From Caulobacter sp. Root343 (GTDB taxonomy: Bacteria; Pseudomonadota; Alphaproteobacteria; Caulobacterales; Caulobacteraceae): 64,000 nt of DNA. Location: positions 568,036 through 632,035 of the forward strand of contig NZ_LMDF01000006.1 in NCBI RefSeq assembly GCF_001425745.1. The letters run 5' to 3'. This document shows, in pieces, positions 62,729 to 64,000 of the stretch; positions within the stretch are counted from its first letter, which is position 1, and every line of letters starts with the position of its first letter. The position numbers were made by a program, and so were the translations under genes. The notes under the pieces were generated by a model. The model was given only the letters and a program-made list of their open reading frames with translations. It was not told the DNA's origin and did no database searches.

Positions 62729-62748
62729 GCGGTCGGGAGCAGGGCGCC

Positions 62749-63012
62749 ATGCAACCGCTCTCTGTCTCGACCGGCCGGACGCCGCCGTGGCCGGTGCGGC
62801 CGGCCGTCGGTTTTCTGCATCCGCTAGAGGTCGTCAAGGACGACGATCTGGACGTCGCCGCCAAGCGCGAGATCCTCGCCGCCTGGGCGTCGGACGCCAG
62901 CGCCGTCGAGGATCGGCCAACCCAGAGATGGCTCCTGGGAACCCCCGCGCCCGTGCCGCTCAGCGAGGTGCTGGCCGCCCTGGGTCGCCTCGACCGGGCC
63001 AGATTCCCTTGA
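62749..63012 (+). CDS. conserved small hypothetical protein (Hsp20-neighbour type)
   Basis: An 87-residue protein with a conserved-looking core VGFLHPLEVVKDDDLDVAAK, REILAAWASDASAVEDRP and PVPLSEVLAALGRLD. I have seen this pattern (FxHPxEVxxDxxLxxxxKRxILAxWASDAxAVE) in short proteins near Hsp20 genes in Rhizobiales. Function unknown. It starts 20 bases after the mini-ORF, so it is likely transcribed from the same heat-shock-type leader. Confidence 0.62.
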   Translation: MQPLSVSTGRTPPWPVRPAVGFLHPLEVVKDDDLDVAAKREILAAWASDASAVEDRPTQRWLLGTPAPVPLSEVLAALGRLDRARFP

Positions 63013-63083
63013 GTTGGGGCGGACGGTCGGCTCGCGGAGGACCGGCCGTCACTTCCCCCGAATACGCTTAAGTTTGTTCGAGA

Positions 63084-63329
63084 ATGACCATGCCGAGTCT
63101 AATCGTCGTGGAGCCGGCCGGAGACGCGTGGGCCGTCCGCAGCTCCCTCAGCGACAATCCCATGCTGTATCGCACCGGCGCGCGGGCCGAGAGCACGGCC
63201 CGCGACCTGGCTCATCGCCTGGCCGACGCCGGCGAACCCGTGGTCCTGGAAATTCGGCTCCGCGACGGCGCCTCGGCGGGACGATTTCTCTTCCCGCCTC
63301 GGATCCACGGCGAGATCGTCGCCGCTTGA
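63084..63329 (+). CDS. conserved small hypothetical protein
   Basis: An 81-residue protein, SLIVVEPAGDAWAVRSSLSD then ESTARDLAHRLADAGEPVVL and EIRLRDGASAGRFLFPP. It resembles a short family found with the previous type of gene in Rhizobiales heat-shock loci. The start is an ATG at 63084 or 63090; neither has a clear ribosome site. The function is unknown. Confidence 0.58.
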   Translation: MTMPSLIVVEPAGDAWAVRSSLSDNPMLYRTGARAESTARDLAHRLADAGEPVVLEIRLRDGASAGRFLFPPRIHGEIVAA

Positions 63330-63341
63330 TCGCTCCAGGCT

Positions 63342-63704
63342 CTAGGCGGCCAGCGTCGTGGCCGCCGTCTTCATGCGCCGGAACGCCAAGGTGAGGTCGG
63401 CCAGCGCCTGGGCGAACGGCATGCCGTTGCGGAGCCCGCGCTGGGCCTCGGCGAATTGGCCGCGCCCGACCTGTTCGGCCACCGCGCCTGCCGCGGCATG
63501 AAACTCACGATGCGCCTCGAGCAGGCTGAGGAAGGCGTGGTTGCCGGCCCAGCGCTTGCCGCCCTCGCCGTGGAGCCAGCATCCCGCCGGACAAAGCCGG
63601 TCGGACTTGAAGGCGGCCGGATCGATGCGGCGCTGCTCGGTGATCGCCGCGCCGAGCGTCTCGCGGATTTGACTGTGCTGGTGTGCTTGTTCCTGGAAGT
63701 CCAT
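63342..63704 (-). CDS. stand-alone CZB (chemoreceptor zinc-binding) domain protein
   Basis: A 120-residue protein that is a CZB domain alone. The zinc ligands are recognisable: an N-terminal His (His8/His10), Cys38 in LCPAGCWLHGEG, and His65/His69 in LLEAHREFHAAAG (HxxxH). CZB domains sit at the end of chemoreceptors or in diguanylate cyclases such as DgcZ and sense zinc. A free-standing form could be a zinc-dependent regulator of a partner. The start at 63704 is set by the domain, with no clear ribosome site. It is convergent to the 81-residue gene. Confidence 0.8.
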   Translation of the reverse strand: MDFQEQAHQHSQIRETLGAAITEQRRIDPAAFKSDRLCPAGCWLHGEGGKRWAGNHAFLSLLEAHREFHAAAGAVAEQVGRGQFAEAQRGLRNGMPFAQALADLTLAFRRMKTAATTLAA

Positions 63705-63891
63705 GACCAAACCCGTTGGTTCAATCCCAATGCGCGTGTTTTCCACCAGGGTGGTTTCTGAACGGTTGCCGCGGGCGTGATCGTCCACAGGATCGGCGCA
63801 ACTATCCACGATCGCCCATTAGAGCCTTTTACGCGGCGTGCAGGCGGATCCCGCGCCTCGCCGCGCCTGGAGACGATTTAATTTCCTGAGC

Positions 63892-63917
63892 GGAACACCA
63901 AGAGAATTCAGCGGTTT
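63892..63917 (+). promoter_or_regulatory. candidate EcfG/SigT-type stress promoter
   Basis: GGAAC (63892-63896) and CGGTT (63912-63916) are 15 bases apart, close to the GGAAC-N16-17-CGTT consensus of the general stress sigma factor of Caulobacter. It lies about 70 bases before the start codon at 63988. Confidence 0.4.
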
Positions 63918-63987
63918 GTGCCGGCATCGCACGCGAAGACAGGCACAGGCCGCGCCGCCGGCCAGGCCTCAACTCAGGAGATGCTCG

Positions 63988-64000
63988 ATGGCCCAGGACC
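63988..64000 (+). CDS. start of a gene cut by the window edge
   Basis: ATGGCCCAGGACC encodes MAQD before the window ends. AGGAG lies seven bases upstream, so this start is well placed; an ATG at 63981 in another frame is right after the ribosome site and less likely. The product cannot be known from four codons. Confidence 0.5.

Noticed and set aside
62550-62864. 104-codon minus-strand frame over the thermometer
   Set aside because: Ser/Arg/Pro-rich shadow of the leader and small genes; no ribosome site.

Overview
The window is GC-rich, densely packed alphaproteobacterial chromosome, most likely from Caulobacter or a close relative. The support is the gene repertoire: four TonB-dependent receptors with plant-polysaccharide enzymes, a DUF2336 protein, MASE1 and HWE kinases, GGAAC-type stress promoter motifs, and several genes that seem to be read from leaderless or non-ATG starts. 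I saw no rRNA, tRNA, CRISPR array, transposase or integrated phage.

Layout. 1-6.5 kb (minus): a DUF2336 protein, a small secreted protein, an NMT1/THI5-type ABC importer and a MASE1 hybrid histidine kinase. 6.8-8.3 kb: a YbjQ/UPF0145 protein and tandem DUF4112 genes. 8.3-13.1 kb: methylmalonyl-CoA mutase (mutAB, both with TTG starts) divergent from a nitronate monooxygenase, with a perfect palindrome between them. 13.2-19.0 kb: a stand-alone DUF2793 protein, a yybP-ykoY manganese riboswitch driving a UPF0016 Mn exporter, a fused 5-oxoprolinase and a low-molecular-weight phosphatase. 19.1-25.3 kb: two divergent arms holding the whole yjfI-J-K-L-M-C gene set of E. coli (PspA, ATP-grasp ligase, DUF350, DUF1190, DUF2491, DUF2170) plus a K+ channel. 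25.4-39.8 kb: plant cell-wall use (PL10 pectate lyase, GH39, CE8 pectinesterase, two receptors, and a FecI/FecR/STN-receptor signalling set) with CutC, glycosylasparaginase, dienelactone hydrolase and CinA. 39.8-44.8 kb: a TetR-controlled tripartite efflux pump. 44.8-51.1 kb: a large double-kinase hybrid sensor, a glucokinase-like protein, an unknown protein and a PilZ protein. 51.3-60.3 kb: a receptor, an amidohydrolase-CIA30 fusion, DUF421, an SDR, and a GH65-like enzyme with a coupled membrane protein. 60.4-64 kb: a Zur-box ZnuD-type receptor, a ROSE-like RNA thermometer in front of a tiny ORF, two small conserved proteins, a CZB zinc protein and the start of another gene.

Metal control recurs: a Mn riboswitch with a Mn exporter, a Zur box with a zinc receptor, and CutC. 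Carbohydrate genes carry LacI-type palindromes: one shared by the pectate lyase and the STN receptor upstream of the pectinesterase, and a different one at the GH39 gene. The most distinctive parts are the divergent yjf locus, whose DUF2170 protein seems to carry a ribbon-helix-helix domain facing a tandem operator, and the heat-sensor-like leader that no longer precedes an Hsp20 gene. All assignments come from reading the sequence and family knowledge; no database search was run.
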